Positions 38,040 to 48,166 of a stretch of 64,000 nt of DNA are shown piece by piece. Positions within the stretch are counted from its first letter, which is position 1. Every line of letters begins with the position of its first letter. The position numbers and the translations under genes are program-made. Below the pieces are notes generated by a model. The model was given only the letters and a program-made list of their open reading frames with translations. It ran no database searches and was not told the origin of the DNA. Source of the DNA: Myxococcales bacterium (GTDB lineage: Bacteria > Myxococcota_A > Polyangia > Polyangiales > Polyangiaceae); the NCBI GenBank assembly GCA_005777185.1, contig SXNL01000007.1, forward strand, positions 1-64,000, written 5' to 3'.

Positions 38040-39308
38040 CTACAGGTTCCTCTTGGCCTCGGGAGGCGTGTTCTTGTGCTGCAGGATCAATTTGCGGATG
38101 GCCTGGTTGCGGCGAACCATCGGCTGCTTGGCGAGGTGCGCGAGGATCGTCGGCGGCGTCGCGGGGAACCGCGCGAGGTTGCGGATGAACACGATCGATC
38201 CGTACTGGCGCGACGCGAGCGCCTGCGTCGTGCGACCGTCGAACGTGCAGCCGATGAGGAGCGCGAGGCACCGCCCCTCGGTCTTCACGATGAGCTCGAC
38301 GCGCTCGTCCGGCTGGGCCATCCGCGTGAAGCGCGCGCGCAGGATGCCGCGGGCGCGCGTCCGCGTCAGCTGGGGGACGTCGCGGTCCATCGCCGTACGG
38401 AAGATCTCGACCATCCGCTTGTGCTGGAGGATGCGCCGGAGGAGCGCCTCCGACGTGTGCGTGTTTCGCACGAGCCGGCGCTGGATGCCGCCGTCCTGGA
38501 CGAACTGAGGCTTCTTGGCGAGCAGGTCGAGCCCGGCGCTCGTCCCGTGCCACGTCGCGACGAACCGCGCCTGCGCGAAGCCGACGAGCCCGTTGGCGAG
38601 CAGGGCCGCGATGACCGAGGGGTCCGGATCGAACGCCAGCGCGAACAGGTCCTGCGGCGACGCCGTGAGGGCCATGTGGGCCCGCGTCTGCGCCTCCAGC
38701 GGGCCGAACTTCATCGCGAACGTCTTCCGGTAGTTCTGCGGTTCGAGCACGCCTGCCGCGCGATCCTCCATGATCTCCGCCGCGCGCTGCGATCGGACCT
38801 CCTCGTCCTCGACGGCGGCGGCTGCCCCCTCGTCGTCCGCGTCCACCTCCTCGGTGACCGCGCCCGCGTCTTCCGCGCCTTCGCTCGCGCTCCAGGCCTT
38901 GCTGCCCCCGTCTTCTTCGCCCTCCCCCGCGCCCCCGAGGTCGGCGATCGGCTCCTCGCCCGTGGGCCACTCCTTCTCGAACCCCCGCATCCACGCGGCG
39001 TCCTCGCCCCCCTCGCCGAGATCGCTCACGTCCTGCACCGTCGGCGGGCCCCCCGTCGCGGCGACCATCGGGCGCCAGCTCTTCCGGCGCGCCCGCAGCG
39101 GCGTCGCGCCCGGGATCTCCACGGCCCCCTTCTCGGCGAGGCTGTCCACGATCGACTCCACGCGCTGCGGCTGGATGCCGGTCAGATCCCCGAGGTCCTC
39201 GAGCGAGAGCCGCCCGTCGATTCGCGTGAGCACGAAGTTCTCCTCGGAGGTGAGCTCGAGCTGCGAGGCGTCGGTCGGGATGCGCTGGGGGCGATCTGTG
39301 GGGGGCAC
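38040..39308 (-). CDS. Conserved hypothetical with N-terminal winged-helix-like domain and acidic linker
   Basis: Long ORF; SEENFVLTRIDGRLSLEDLGDLTGIQPQRVESIVDSLAEKGAVEI; HEAT-like C-terminal helices. Confidence 0.75.
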   Translation of the reverse strand: MPPTDRPQRIPTDASQLELTSEENFVLTRIDGRLSLEDLGDLTGIQPQRVESIVDSLAEKGAVEIPGATPLRARRKSWRPMVAATGGPPTVQDVSDLGEGGEDAAWMRGFEKEWPTGEEPIADLGGAGEGEEDGGSKAWSASEGAEDAGAVTEEVDADDEGAAAAVEDEEVRSQRAAEIMEDRAAGVLEPQNYRKTFAMKFGPLEAQTRAHMALTASPQDLFALAFDPDPSVIAALLANGLVGFAQARFVATWHGTSAGLDLLAKKPQFVQDGGIQRRLVRNTHTSEALLRRILQHKRMVEIFRTAMDRDVPQLTRTRARGILRARFTRMAQPDERVELIVKTEGRCLALLIGCTFDGRTTQALASRQYGSIVFIRNLARFPATPPTILAHLAKQPMVRRNQAIRKLILQHKNTPPEAKRNL

Positions 39309-39312
39309 GCGT

Positions 39313-39999
39313 CTACTTTCGCGAGAGGGCCAGATCCATCGTAGCGCGCCTCTTGGATCGTTTCCCGCGCGGCGTGGGAGGGATGTACGCCGACAGGTAC
39401 GCGAGCAGCGCCTTCTTGGTTTCCTCGAGGAGCCGCGGTCCGATCTTCCGGCGGTGGGCGGCCACCGCGAGCATCGCCGACACGAGCTCGACGGTGAACG
39501 TGGTCACGACCCTCGCGTCCCCCGCCGACATGGCGGGCGCGTGGTGCAGCACCACGGCCTCGAGCCGCATCGCGTTCTCGCGGTTGAGCGCCTCGCCCTC
39601 GACGAGGAGCTGATCGGTCATGTGGAGGGTCCGGAACACCGCGCGAAACGCGGGCTCCGTCTCGTGGAAGCGCGCGTACATGTCCACGCCACGCGAGATG
39701 AGCTCCTCCCACGGTGTCCCGAGGACGTCCTCGCTCAGGAGCCCGGCGAAGAGCGCGCGGGACTTCTCGAGGTACGACGCGATGAGGGCCTCGAGGAGGG
39801 CGCGCTTGTTCGGGAAGAACCGGTAGACGCTCCCGATCGACGTGCGGGCCCGCTCGGCCACGGCCTCCGTGGTCGCTGCCTCGTACCCGACCTCCGCGAA
39901 CACGTGCGCGGCCGCGTCGAGGATGCGCGCCCGCCGCTCGCGGCTCCGCGACTGGAGGGGGACGGCGCGGGGGGGGGAGGACGGCATCGCGGGAGCCAT
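39313..39999 (-). CDS. TetR-family transcriptional regulator
   Basis: RERRARILDAAAHVFAEVGYEAATTEAVAERARTSIGSVYRFFPNKRALLEALI. Confidence 0.94.
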   Translation of the reverse strand: MAPAMPSSPPRAVPLQSRSRERRARILDAAAHVFAEVGYEAATTEAVAERARTSIGSVYRFFPNKRALLEALIASYLEKSRALFAGLLSEDVLGTPWEELISRGVDMYARFHETEPAFRAVFRTLHMTDQLLVEGEALNRENAMRLEAVVLHHAPAMSAGDARVVTTFTVELVSAMLAVAAHRRKIGPRLLEETKKALLAYLSAYIPPTPRGKRSKRRATMDLALSRK

Positions 40000-40020
40000 T
40001 GTCGCACAGGCGGCGCGCGG

Positions 40021-40042
40021 AACATGAGGAAAACCTCACGTT
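40021..40042. promoter_or_regulatory. TetR operator-like pseudo-palindrome, site 1
   Basis: aacatgagg-aaaa-cctcacgtt; 22 bp upstream of the tetR start. Confidence 0.7.
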
Positions 40043-40088
40043 CCGTGGCGGGTGTCGGCCGCCCGACGTCCGCTGCTACGCTCCTGCC

Positions 40089-40868
40089 GTGCACCGTCTG
40101 ATCACCATCCGCTTCTCCCACTACAACGAGAAGGCGCGCTGGGCGCTCGATCGTTGCCGCGTCCCCTACCGGGAGGAGGCGTACATGCCGACCTTCCACT
40201 TCCTGCCCACGCTGGCGCTCGCGATCCGGTACGGGCTCGGAAGGAGCGACGTCGCGTCCACGCCCTTCTCGACCCCGGCCCTCGTCACGGACGGCGGTGA
40301 ATGCCTTCGCGACTCGTCCGACATCGTGCGCTGGGTCTCCGATCGACACGCCGGCGGGGCGCTCCATCCGACGGACGAGGCCGCCGCGCTCGAGCGTCGC
40401 TTCCACGACGAGCTTGGACCCCACGCGCGCCGCGTGGCGTACTTCCATGCCTTCAGGGATCCGTCGCTGCTGGGCAAGATGGCGGATCACAACGTCGGGC
40501 GCACGCAGGCCACGTTGTTCAAGGCGCTCCAGCCCTTCGCGAAGGCCGGCATCCAGAAGGGCCTCCGCGTGACGCCGGAGGGGGCGGCGCGCTCGACCGC
40601 GAAGGTCCGCGCGATCTTCGACGAGATCGGCGTGCGCGTTCGCGGGAGACGCTACCTCGTGGGGGACACCTTCACCGCGGCGGATCTCGCCTTCGCGTGC
40701 ATGGCCGCGCCTGCGCTCCTGCCGAGCCCGGCGGAGGGGTACGCCGCGTGGTTCCCGCCGATCGACGAGGTGCCACGGGCGGTCGGCGATCTCGTGCGCG
40801 AGCTACGGGCGAGCGAAGCGGGGGCGTACGCGCTGCGGATGTTCGCGACGGAGCGGCGCCCGGGTTGA
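40089..40868 (+). CDS. Glutathione S-transferase-family protein
   Basis: LITIRFSHYNEKARWALDRCRVPYREE, TPALVTDGGECLRDSSDIVRWV, GDTFTAADLAFACM. Confidence 0.9.
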   Translation: MHRLITIRFSHYNEKARWALDRCRVPYREEAYMPTFHFLPTLALAIRYGLGRSDVASTPFSTPALVTDGGECLRDSSDIVRWVSDRHAGGALHPTDEAAALERRFHDELGPHARRVAYFHAFRDPSLLGKMADHNVGRTQATLFKALQPFAKAGIQKGLRVTPEGAARSTAKVRAIFDEIGVRVRGRRYLVGDTFTAADLAFACMAAPALLPSPAEGYAAWFPPIDEVPRAVGDLVRELRASEAGAYALRMFATERRPG

Positions 40869-40993
40869 GCCGGCCGGCGGACACCGGGCACGGACTGCTC
40901 GAGGTCCCCATCGACGGCACCGCTTCCCGCGGGTGATCGCGCGGTACGCCCGCATGCCAGCCGTCGGCGCGTCCTCGCGCGCGTCCTCCGCGC

Positions 40994-42331
40994 CTACTCC
41001 TCGTGGCCCGCCACGATCACCGGCCGGCGACACTGCCTGAGCACGGCGCGAGCGACCGACGGCGCGACCAGGCCGGAGCGATCGTACTGACCGAGGCACA
41101 CGACGTCGACGGACTCGCGCTCGGCGGCGTGACAGATCTCGTCGGCGATCACGCCTTCGAGCGCCTCCACGTCCACCTTCACGTCGGGATGCGTCACGCC
41201 GGCCTCGGCCACCCTTCGAAGACGCTGATGGATCTCCGCCTTCACGGCGGCGCGCTCCTCGGGCGTTCCGCGCACCGTGGGCAGGAGATCGCCCACCGGC
41301 GTCTGGCCCATCGCGGGTGGCAGCACGTGCACGAGGTGCAGCCGACCCCCGTTGGGGAGGAGGGCCACGGCGAGCGAGAGGGCACGATCCCCCGCCTCCG
41401 AGAAGTCCGTGGCCGCGAGGACGCGGTGGATGTCCGGCACGCGTCGCTCGTGCGGGCCACGTGGCGTCGGCACCGCCGCGACGCTGATGGGGGCGAGGTG
41501 CGCGACCCCTCGTGAGACGGATCCGTGCCAGATGCGTCCGAGGAGGGAGCGCTGGTGCGTCCCGACGACCAGGAGATCGGCGCCGAGCTCGCCGGCGAGC
41601 GTGACGAGCGTGTGATCGATTCCGCCCGCGGCCTGGCGCACGACGTAGCGCGGGTCGAGATCGCCCAGGAGCGCGCCCACCTTGGCGTGGAGATCGCGCA
41701 GGATGCTCCGCTCGACCTCGGGGTCCACCTTGTCGAAGTCGAACGTCGCCTTGACGCCCAGGCGCTCCACGTCGTCGATCGGGCTCGCGATCGCCGCGAC
41801 GGTCACGTGGCACGGCCCGAACGCGAGCAGCTCGCGGATCCACCCCACCGCCGCGTCCGACGACGCGGATCGGTCCGCCGCCACGAGGACCTCGAGCGGG
41901 CGCTCGCCGCGAAGCCAGCGCTCGAAGGGCGCGGCGTCGCGCACGATCATGACCGGCACGCGGGACTGGCGCGCGAGCCTGTCCGCGACGCTCCCGAGGA
42001 GCCACCGCGCCGGCGCCCGCAGGCCCAGGGAGGAGACGACCGCGAGGCGCGCCTCGTTCGGGCCCGTCATGCTCGCGAGGACGTCCCCGACACGGCCGAA
42101 CGCGAGCTCCTCGTCGACCTCCACGCCTGTCGAGCGGACGCGCGCGGCCGCGTCGCGGAGCGAACCGAGGAGCGGCCCCTTCGCGTCCTCGACGTTGATG
42201 GTGACGGTCGCGAGGTCGTCGAACACGTGGACCAGGCGGAGGCGCTCGTTCGCGCGCTTCGCGAGGAGCGCGGCGGTCGTGACGGCCTGGCTGGCGGGCA
42301 TGGAGAAGTCGGTTCCGCAGAGGATGGTCAT
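40994..42331 (-). CDS. Universal stress protein with three Usp-like domains
   Basis: MTILCGTDFSMPAS..., LEVLVAADRSASSD...VVGTHQRSLLGRIWHGSVSRGVAHLAPISV, HRVLAATDFSEAGDRAL...RRPVIVAGHEE. Confidence 0.88.
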   Translation of the reverse strand: MTILCGTDFSMPASQAVTTAALLAKRANERLRLVHVFDDLATVTINVEDAKGPLLGSLRDAAARVRSTGVEVDEELAFGRVGDVLASMTGPNEARLAVVSSLGLRAPARWLLGSVADRLARQSRVPVMIVRDAAPFERWLRGERPLEVLVAADRSASSDAAVGWIRELLAFGPCHVTVAAIASPIDDVERLGVKATFDFDKVDPEVERSILRDLHAKVGALLGDLDPRYVVRQAAGGIDHTLVTLAGELGADLLVVGTHQRSLLGRIWHGSVSRGVAHLAPISVAAVPTPRGPHERRVPDIHRVLAATDFSEAGDRALSLAVALLPNGGRLHLVHVLPPAMGQTPVGDLLPTVRGTPEERAAVKAEIHQRLRRVAEAGVTHPDVKVDVEALEGVIADEICHAAERESVDVVCLGQYDRSGLVAPSVARAVLRQCRRPVIVAGHEE

Positions 42332-42485
42332 GATGCGATCGAGCCAAGCAGGAAGCCTGCCATTGGGCGCCCCCGCGCGGCCTCGTGCGACGGTCCAGAC
42401 AACTGCAGCAATCCAGGCTGCGCGAGCGCGGCGACCACCCGCAGTTCCTGCATGTGGTGCAGGACGTGCGCGACTGCACTTGACA

Positions 42486-42507
42486 AATGTGAGACGACCC
42501 TCACATT
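42486..42507. promoter_or_regulatory. TetR operator-like pseudo-palindrome, site 2
   Basis: aatgtgaga-cgac-cctcacatt, same half-site spacing as sites 1 and 3. Confidence 0.7.
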
Positions 42508-42515
42508 CTGGGCCC

Positions 42516-42537
42516 AACGTGAGGGTCGCCTCACTTT
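42516..42537. promoter_or_regulatory. TetR operator-like pseudo-palindrome, site 3
   Basis: aacgtgagg-gtcg-cctcacttt, 30 bp downstream of site 2 and 17 bp before the P450 ATG. Confidence 0.7.
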
Positions 42538-42554
42538 TTGTCCTGGAGGATGCG

Positions 42555-44045
42555 ATGTCGGTGCCGGCCCGAGCAGCCAACGAGATCAAGGACGCCAGCG
42601 CGAACCGCCCGCGCGTCTCCCCGGACAGGGAGTCGGGGCGCGCCCTGCACGCGGACGCGGAGGCACCTCGGGGCTCGGCCCCTGCCGGGCCTCCGAAGCG
42701 GGCGCCGATCCCGCCCGGGGTCTTCTTCTTCGGCAGCGTGTTCGAGGGATGGAGGGATCCGCTCGGCCTCTTCCTGCGGGGCCGGGCGCAGTACGGCGAC
42801 GCCGTCCAGTACAGGTTCGGGTGGTACCGCTACTTCCTGTTCAACGATCCGGCGGCCATCAAGCACGTCCTCACCGACAACGCCAGGAACTACACCAAGA
42901 GCCGGAACTACCAGGGTCTCAAGGTCATCTTCGGCAACGGCCTCCTCACGAGCGAGGGCGAGTTCTGGAAGCGCCAGCGGCGCCTGTCGCAGCCGGCGTT
43001 CCACCGCGACCGCCTGGTGGGGTTCGCGAACACGATGGCGAGCGAGACCAACCGCATGCTCGCGCGCTGGCAACACCTCCCGCGCTCGAGCGACGGGCAC
43101 GCGCCGGTCCTCGACGTGCACGCCGAGATGATGCGCCTCACGTTCGCGATCGTCGGGCAGACGCTGTTCACGACCGACGTGGACGGCGACTCGAGCGCCA
43201 TCGGCGAGGCGCTCCAGTACAGCCTCGAGTGGGCGAACGACTACGCGGAGTCGATCGTCCGTGTGCCGCCGTGGGTGCCGACACCGCGAAACGCCGGGTT
43301 CAAGAAGGCCGTCCGCACGATCGACGACCTGTTCACGCGCATCATCGACGAGCGACGCCGCTCCGGCTCGGACGGGGACGACCTCCTCGGCATGCTGATG
43401 AGCGCGCGCGGCGACGACGGGAAGGAGCGCATGACCGAGCGCCAGCTACGCGACGAGGTCCTGACGCTCGTGCTGGCGGGCCACGAGACGACGGCGAACC
43501 TGCTGGCCTTCACGTTCCACCTCCTCTCGTGCCACCCCGAGTGGGAGCGTCGCGTGGTGGCCGAGGTGCGGCAGGTGATCGGGGAACGCGAGATCCGCTT
43601 CGAGGACGTGCGCCGCCTGGAGATCACGCGGATGGTGCTCGAGGAGGCGCTCCGGCTCTACCCGCCCGCCTGGACGTTCGAGCGGCAGGCCGTGGAGGAC
43701 GACGTGGTGGCGGGGTACGCGGTGCCGAAGGGGAGCATCGTCGGGATCTCACCCTACTCGCTGCACCGCCACCCGGGGCTGTGGGAGAACCCGGAGGGGT
43801 TCGATCCGGAGCGCTTCACGCCCGAGCGGAAGGAGGCGCGGAACAAGTACGCGTACCTGCCCTTCGGCGGCGGTCCCCGCACATGCATCGGGAACGCGTT
43901 CGCGATGATGGAGGCCCAGATCATCCTCGCGAAGGTCCTGAGGGATCACACGCTCGCGCGGGTGCCCGCGAGGCCGCTCGAGTTGAGCCCGCTGATCACG
44001 CTCCGGCCGAAGCATGGGATCTGGGTGGAGGTCGGTGGCCGGTGA
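42555..44045 (+). CDS. Cytochrome P450
   Basis: I-helix [10 protein letters not shown], Exx[10 protein letters not shown], heme loop [19 protein letters not shown] ctggagga. Confidence 0.96.
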   Translation: MSVPARAANEIKDASANRPRVSPDRESGRALHADAEAPRGSAPAGPPKRAPIPPGVFFFGSVFEGWRDPLGLFLRGRAQYGDAVQYRFGWYRYFLFNDPAAIKHVLTDNARNYTKSRNYQGLKVIFGNGLLTSEGEFWKRQRRLSQPAFHRDRLVGFANTMASETNRMLARWQHLPRSSDGHAPVLDVHAEMMRLTFAIVGQTLFTTDVDGDSSAIGEALQYSLEWANDYAESIVRVPPWVPTPRNAGFKKAVRTIDDLFTRIIDERRRSGSDGDDLLGMLMSARGDDGKERMTERQLRDEVLTLVLAGHETTANLLAFTFHLLSCHPEWERRVVAEVRQVIGEREIRFEDVRRLEITRMVLEEALRLYPPAWTFERQAVEDDVVAGYAVPKGSIVGISPYSLHRHPGLWENPEGFDPERFTPERKEARNKYAYLPFGGGPRTCIGNAFAMMEAQIILAKVLRDHTLARVPARPLELSPLITLRPKHGIWVEVGGR

Positions 44046-44095
44046 CCCGACGCCGGACACCCCGCGGACCGTCCTGGCGGCGACGGAGCGTCGCT

Positions 44096-44118
44096 ATTGT
44101 TGCTCATGTCACAACAAT
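44096..44118. promoter_or_regulatory. Perfect 7-bp inverted repeat ATTGTTG-N9-CAACAAT, candidate operator
   Basis: attgttgctcatgtcacaacaat upstream of the pirin gene. Confidence 0.6.
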
Positions 44119-44184
44119 CCGTCGCCGCGCCCCCACCTTCATCCGCAGGCCCCGCGGCCGCATGATGTGCGCGAGGAGAACCCG

Positions 44185-45036
44185 ATGACCACGCACGACA
44201 CCACGGCCACGATCCCCCGCGCCATCACCCGGACCACGCGCGGGATCCCCACCAGCGACGGCGCGGGCGTCAAGCTCACCCGCGTCATCGGTACGCCCGC
44301 GATCCGCAACCTCGATCCCTTCCTGATGCTCGACGAGTTCCGCTCGGACGAGCCCCAGGACTACCTCGCCGGGTTCCCCGATCACCCGCACCGCGGCTTC
44401 GAGACCATCACGTACATGCTCGCGGGTCGCTTCCGCCACAAGGACAACCAGGGCCACGAGGGCCTGCTCGACGCAGGAGGCGCGCAGTGGATGACCGCGG
44501 GCCGCGGCATCGTGCACTCCGAGATGCCCGAGCAGGAGGAGGGCCTCGTGTGGGGTTTCCAGCTCTGGCTCAACCTGCCCGCGTCCGAGAAGATGCGCAC
44601 GCCCACGTACAAGGACCTTCAGGCCGCCGACATCCCGTGCGTCGCGCTCGGCGCCGCGACCGCGCGCGTGCTCGCCGGATCCGTCGGCGGCGTGACGGGC
44701 CCCATCTCGGGGCGCGCGACGGAGCCCGTGTTCGTGGACGTCGCGATCCCCGCGGGCCAGGCGGCGACGGTGCCGGTGCCGCGGGGCCACGAGGGGTTCG
44801 TCTACCCGTTCGAGGGCACGGTCGCGATCGGCGGCCGGATCCTCGCGCGCGGTGAGATCGGGGTCCTCGGCGACGGCGACGCGATCACGCTCGCCGCCGA
44901 GGGTGGACCCGCGAAGGCGCTGATCGTCGCGGGCAAGCCGCTCGGAGAGCCGATCGTGCAGTACGGGCCGTTCGTGATGAACACCCGCGCGGAGGTCGAG
45001 CAGGCCGTGATGGACTTCCGGGCGGGGCGGTTCTGA
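44185..45036 (+). CDS. Pirin-family protein
   Basis: NLDPFLMLDEF, FPDHPHRGFETITYML, HKDNQGHEGLLDAGGAQWMTAGRGIVHSE. Confidence 0.95.
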   Translation: MTTHDTTATIPRAITRTTRGIPTSDGAGVKLTRVIGTPAIRNLDPFLMLDEFRSDEPQDYLAGFPDHPHRGFETITYMLAGRFRHKDNQGHEGLLDAGGAQWMTAGRGIVHSEMPEQEEGLVWGFQLWLNLPASEKMRTPTYKDLQAADIPCVALGAATARVLAGSVGGVTGPISGRATEPVFVDVAIPAGQAATVPVPRGHEGFVYPFEGTVAIGGRILARGEIGVLGDGDAITLAAEGGPAKALIVAGKPLGEPIVQYGPFVMNTRAEVEQAVMDFRAGRF

Positions 45037-45051
45037 GGGGGACCGCCGGCC

Positions 45052-45909
45052 TCACCCCGCCAGCGTCTCGACCATCTCCCGAGCCGCGTATTTCCCCGGC
45101 GCGTCACGCCCCACCCGCGCCGCGGACCACCGCGGATCGTGCGTGAAGAACGTCCTGCCCTCCTCCGCGATCACGCGGTCGAGCACGGCCCTCTTCTCGT
45201 CGATCAACAGCTCCGGGTAGCGGTCGTACCCCATCGTGATCGGCAGGTGCACCCACGGCACGCCCGGGACGAGATCGCCCATGAACGTGATCGGCCCCGA
45301 GCCGTGGCCCTCCACACGCGTGAGCATGAGCCCGGGCGTGTGCCCCTCCGAGAACGTGAACGAGTAGCCGGCCCCCAGGGTCTCGCTCGTCTCGCCCTTG
45401 ACCCGCTCGACCCGCCCGGTCGCCTCGAGGAGCGGCACGAGCTCCGGGATGAAGCTCGCCCGGTCGCGCGCATGCGGGCTCCTCGCGCGCTGCCACGCGC
45501 GCTCGCCGATCACCCACCGCGCCTTCGGGAACACCAGCTCGAGCGGCGCGTCGGAGCGATGCGCCGTCAGGACGCCCCCCGCGTGATCGAAGTGCAGGTG
45601 CGAGAGCACCACCACGTCGATGTCGCCAGGCCCGACGCCGATCTGCGCGAGCGACGCGAGCAGGACGTGCTCCTCCTCCTCCACACCGAAGCGCTCGCGG
45701 AGCTTGCGGTCGAAGAACGCCCCGATGCCGGCCTCGAGGAGCACGTTGCGCCCCCCCGCCTCGCGGACCAGGAGCGCGCGGCACGCGAGCGAGATCCTGT
45801 GACGCTCGTCGGGGGGCGCCCACTTCTCCCACACGGGGCGCGGACAGTTGCCGAACATCGCGCCCCCGTCGAGGCGCTGCGTGTTGCCTGGGACGCTGAA
45901 GAGCTGCAT
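45052..45909 (-). CDS. MBL-fold metallo-hydrolase
   Basis: [33 protein letters not shown]. Confidence 0.93.
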   Translation of the reverse strand: MQLFSVPGNTQRLDGGAMFGNCPRPVWEKWAPPDERHRISLACRALLVREAGGRNVLLEAGIGAFFDRKLRERFGVEEEEHVLLASLAQIGVGPGDIDVVVLSHLHFDHAGGVLTAHRSDAPLELVFPKARWVIGERAWQRARSPHARDRASFIPELVPLLEATGRVERVKGETSETLGAGYSFTFSEGHTPGLMLTRVEGHGSGPITFMGDLVPGVPWVHLPITMGYDRYPELLIDEKRAVLDRVIAEEGRTFFTHDPRWSAARVGRDAPGKYAAREMVETLAG

Positions 45910-45962
45910 CGCTCAGCGGGTATAGCGGATCGGTCCCTCGCCGCCACGTCCTATCGGCGAGG

Positions 45963-47180
45963 TCAGCCGGGGCCCGAGTAGCGGATCTCGAGCGTCTCGA
46001 TGATCTTCTTGATGAGGGCCTTCACCCCGTCCGTCTGGGGGTGCCGGACGACGACGTAGCCGTCTCCCTCGTAGCTGTCGCTCTTCGGCGCGCCGATGGT
46101 GGGGAGCTTCGCCTCGACGAGCCACTTGTGGATGGCCTCGTGGGTCTCCCGCACGCCGCGGATCGACACCACCCGGCCGTGGCCCATGCCGCGGATGTAG
46201 GCGCACCCGGCCGCGTACTTACGCTCCCACGGCGCGTCGAGCTCACCGTCCACCACGGCGCGCGCCCACGCCCGGTACACGTCGATCCCGTGGGCGAGTC
46301 CGGTCATCTGGCAGAGCTGCGGCCCGGGCGGACGCGCGGCGATCTCGCCGATGGCGAGCGTGCCGTCGGGGCGCTCGAACCACTCCATGTGGGTCATCCC
46401 GTCCTCGAGGCCGAGCGCGCGGATGGCCGCGAAGCCGGCCTCGCGGGCGCGCGCGTAGCGGGCGTCGTCCGTCTCGCGCGGGAGCACGACCGCCCACTGG
46501 ATCCACGGGTTCTCGAGCACCTCGAGGCATCCCGGGAGGTAGTCCGACACGGACCACACGCGCGGGACGCCGCCCACGGTGATGGTCTCGAAGCTGTGCT
46601 CGCTCCCCCGCAGCATCTCCTCCGCGAGGATCGGGGCGCCGGGGCGCGCGCTCATGGATCGCACGGCGTCGATGAGCTCCTCGCGTGAGCCGACGCGGAA
46701 GGTGGCCTTCGCGCCCATGCCCGCGGGGGGCTTCACCACCACGGGGAAGCCGACCTCCTCCGCGAAGGCCGCCGCGTCGCGCTCCGACGCGATCAGACTG
46801 TGGCGCGCGACGGGCAGCCCGGCCGCGCGGAGGGCGTCCTTCATGCGCGCCTTCTCGCGGAAGAGCTCGGCGGTTCGCACGCTCGTGCCGACGACACCGA
46901 AGCGCTCGCGGACCTGCGCGAGCTCGACCATCATGGCCTCGAGCACGCCGAGGATGCGGTGCGGCGCGCCGTGGCGCTGGCGGAGGGCCTCGACCGCGGC
47001 CGAGACGTGCTCGACGTTCTGCGGCTCGGTCACCCGGACGACGTCGTCGTACACATCGTCCTCGGGCGGCGTGTGAACGACGCCGAGGAGGCGCACGCGG
47101 TCGAGACCGCGCGTCGCGCGCACGAACCGCATCGTCGCGTCGGTAGGGAACGGCGCGACGAAGATCACGTTGCGGAGCAT
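45963..47180 (-). CDS. ATP-grasp-family protein
   Basis: KDALRAAGLPVARHSLI, GFPVVVKPPAGMGAKATFRV, MEWFERPDGTLAIGEIAARPPG. Confidence 0.88.
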   Translation of the reverse strand: MLRNVIFVAPFPTDATMRFVRATRGLDRVRLLGVVHTPPEDDVYDDVVRVTEPQNVEHVSAAVEALRQRHGAPHRILGVLEAMMVELAQVRERFGVVGTSVRTAELFREKARMKDALRAAGLPVARHSLIASERDAAAFAEEVGFPVVVKPPAGMGAKATFRVGSREELIDAVRSMSARPGAPILAEEMLRGSEHSFETITVGGVPRVWSVSDYLPGCLEVLENPWIQWAVVLPRETDDARYARAREAGFAAIRALGLEDGMTHMEWFERPDGTLAIGEIAARPPGPQLCQMTGLAHGIDVYRAWARAVVDGELDAPWERKYAAGCAYIRGMGHGRVVSIRGVRETHEAIHKWLVEAKLPTIGAPKSDSYEGDGYVVVRHPQTDGVKALIKKIIETLEIRYSGPG

Positions 47181-47314
47181 CCGCCCTAGAATCACGCGAC
47201 GGTGGTTGCCTCGTCAATGGACCACGCCGCTGGACCGCGGTCCCCGTCCGCGGTCCGGCGGCCGTGGTCCGCTCTTTCCGGGAACAAAACCTCCCGCCCG
47301 TCGTTCCGACCAGG

Positions 47315-48157
47315 ATGGCCACCCAGACCACCGTGCCGGCGTGGCGCAGGGCCGGCGCCTCGCTGGCGATGGGCGCGACCGCGGTGGGCGTGGGCGTCAT
47401 GGTCGCACGCTCCCCGTTCCTTGGCGGGTACGACATGCTCCCTGCCGCGGTGATGGCGGTCGCGGCGGTCGGCCTCTCTCGACGCGGGCTCGTGACCCAG
47501 GCGCTCTCGCGCGGCACCGCCTGGGTCGTGTTCGCCCCGACGCTCATCGTCACGATCGCGTCGCTGTGGATGTCCCATCGGGTCGAGCACGAGGCCGCTC
47601 TGATGGCCGCGGGCACCGGCGCCGCCCTCGCGCTCGGTCACCCGATGCTGAACACCGACGAGGCGCGCGCCGCCTTCTCGCCGGTCCGCTTTCGACGCTG
47701 GGTCCTCGCCTCGATGACCGCCACCGCGGCCGCGTTCCTCTCGGGGGGCTACTTCGCGCTCGACGCCGCCCGCGGCTCGCACGTGGGCGCCGCGGTGGGG
47801 CTCGGCGCCCTTTGCCTGTCCCTCCTCGCCTCGCTCGTCGGCATCGCGCGGATGCGGGGGTGGGGGCCCCTGCTCGCGGGCGTGACGTCCGTCGCGGCGC
47901 TCCTGGCCGCGGCGATCCTCGGCGGCGCGACCGGGGTCGGCGTCGCGCTCGCCGCGGTGCCCGGCCTGCTCATGACCGCGCCGCTCATCCTCTCGCGACT
48001 GAGCCCCGCCCCCGCGTCGGCGCCGGGCCCCGTTGCGACACGCGTCGCGCTCGACACCCCCGAGCCCCCGACACGCGTGCGCGTCGCACCGATCGTGGAC
48101 GCGGAGGCCACCGCCTCGGCCGAGGCGCCCCTGCGCGCGCTCGCGCGACGGGGCTGA
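47315..48157 (+). CDS. Multi-pass membrane protein, unknown function
   Basis: ATG at 47315; several hydrophobic segments. Confidence 0.7.
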   Translation: MATQTTVPAWRRAGASLAMGATAVGVGVMVARSPFLGGYDMLPAAVMAVAAVGLSRRGLVTQALSRGTAWVVFAPTLIVTIASLWMSHRVEHEAALMAAGTGAALALGHPMLNTDEARAAFSPVRFRRWVLASMTATAAAFLSGGYFALDAARGSHVGAAVGLGALCLSLLASLVGIARMRGWGPLLAGVTSVAALLAAAILGGATGVGVALAAVPGLLMTAPLILSRLSPAPASAPGPVATRVALDTPEPPTRVRVAPIVDAEATASAEAPLRALARRG

Positions 48158-48166
48158 CCGGGCCGA

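Noticed and set aside
42555-44045. P450 as part of a natural-product biosynthetic cluster
   Set aside because: No PKS, NRPS, terpene cyclase or tailoring partners adjacent. Neighbours are GST, Usp, TetR and pirin, which fit a stress or xenobiotic response better.
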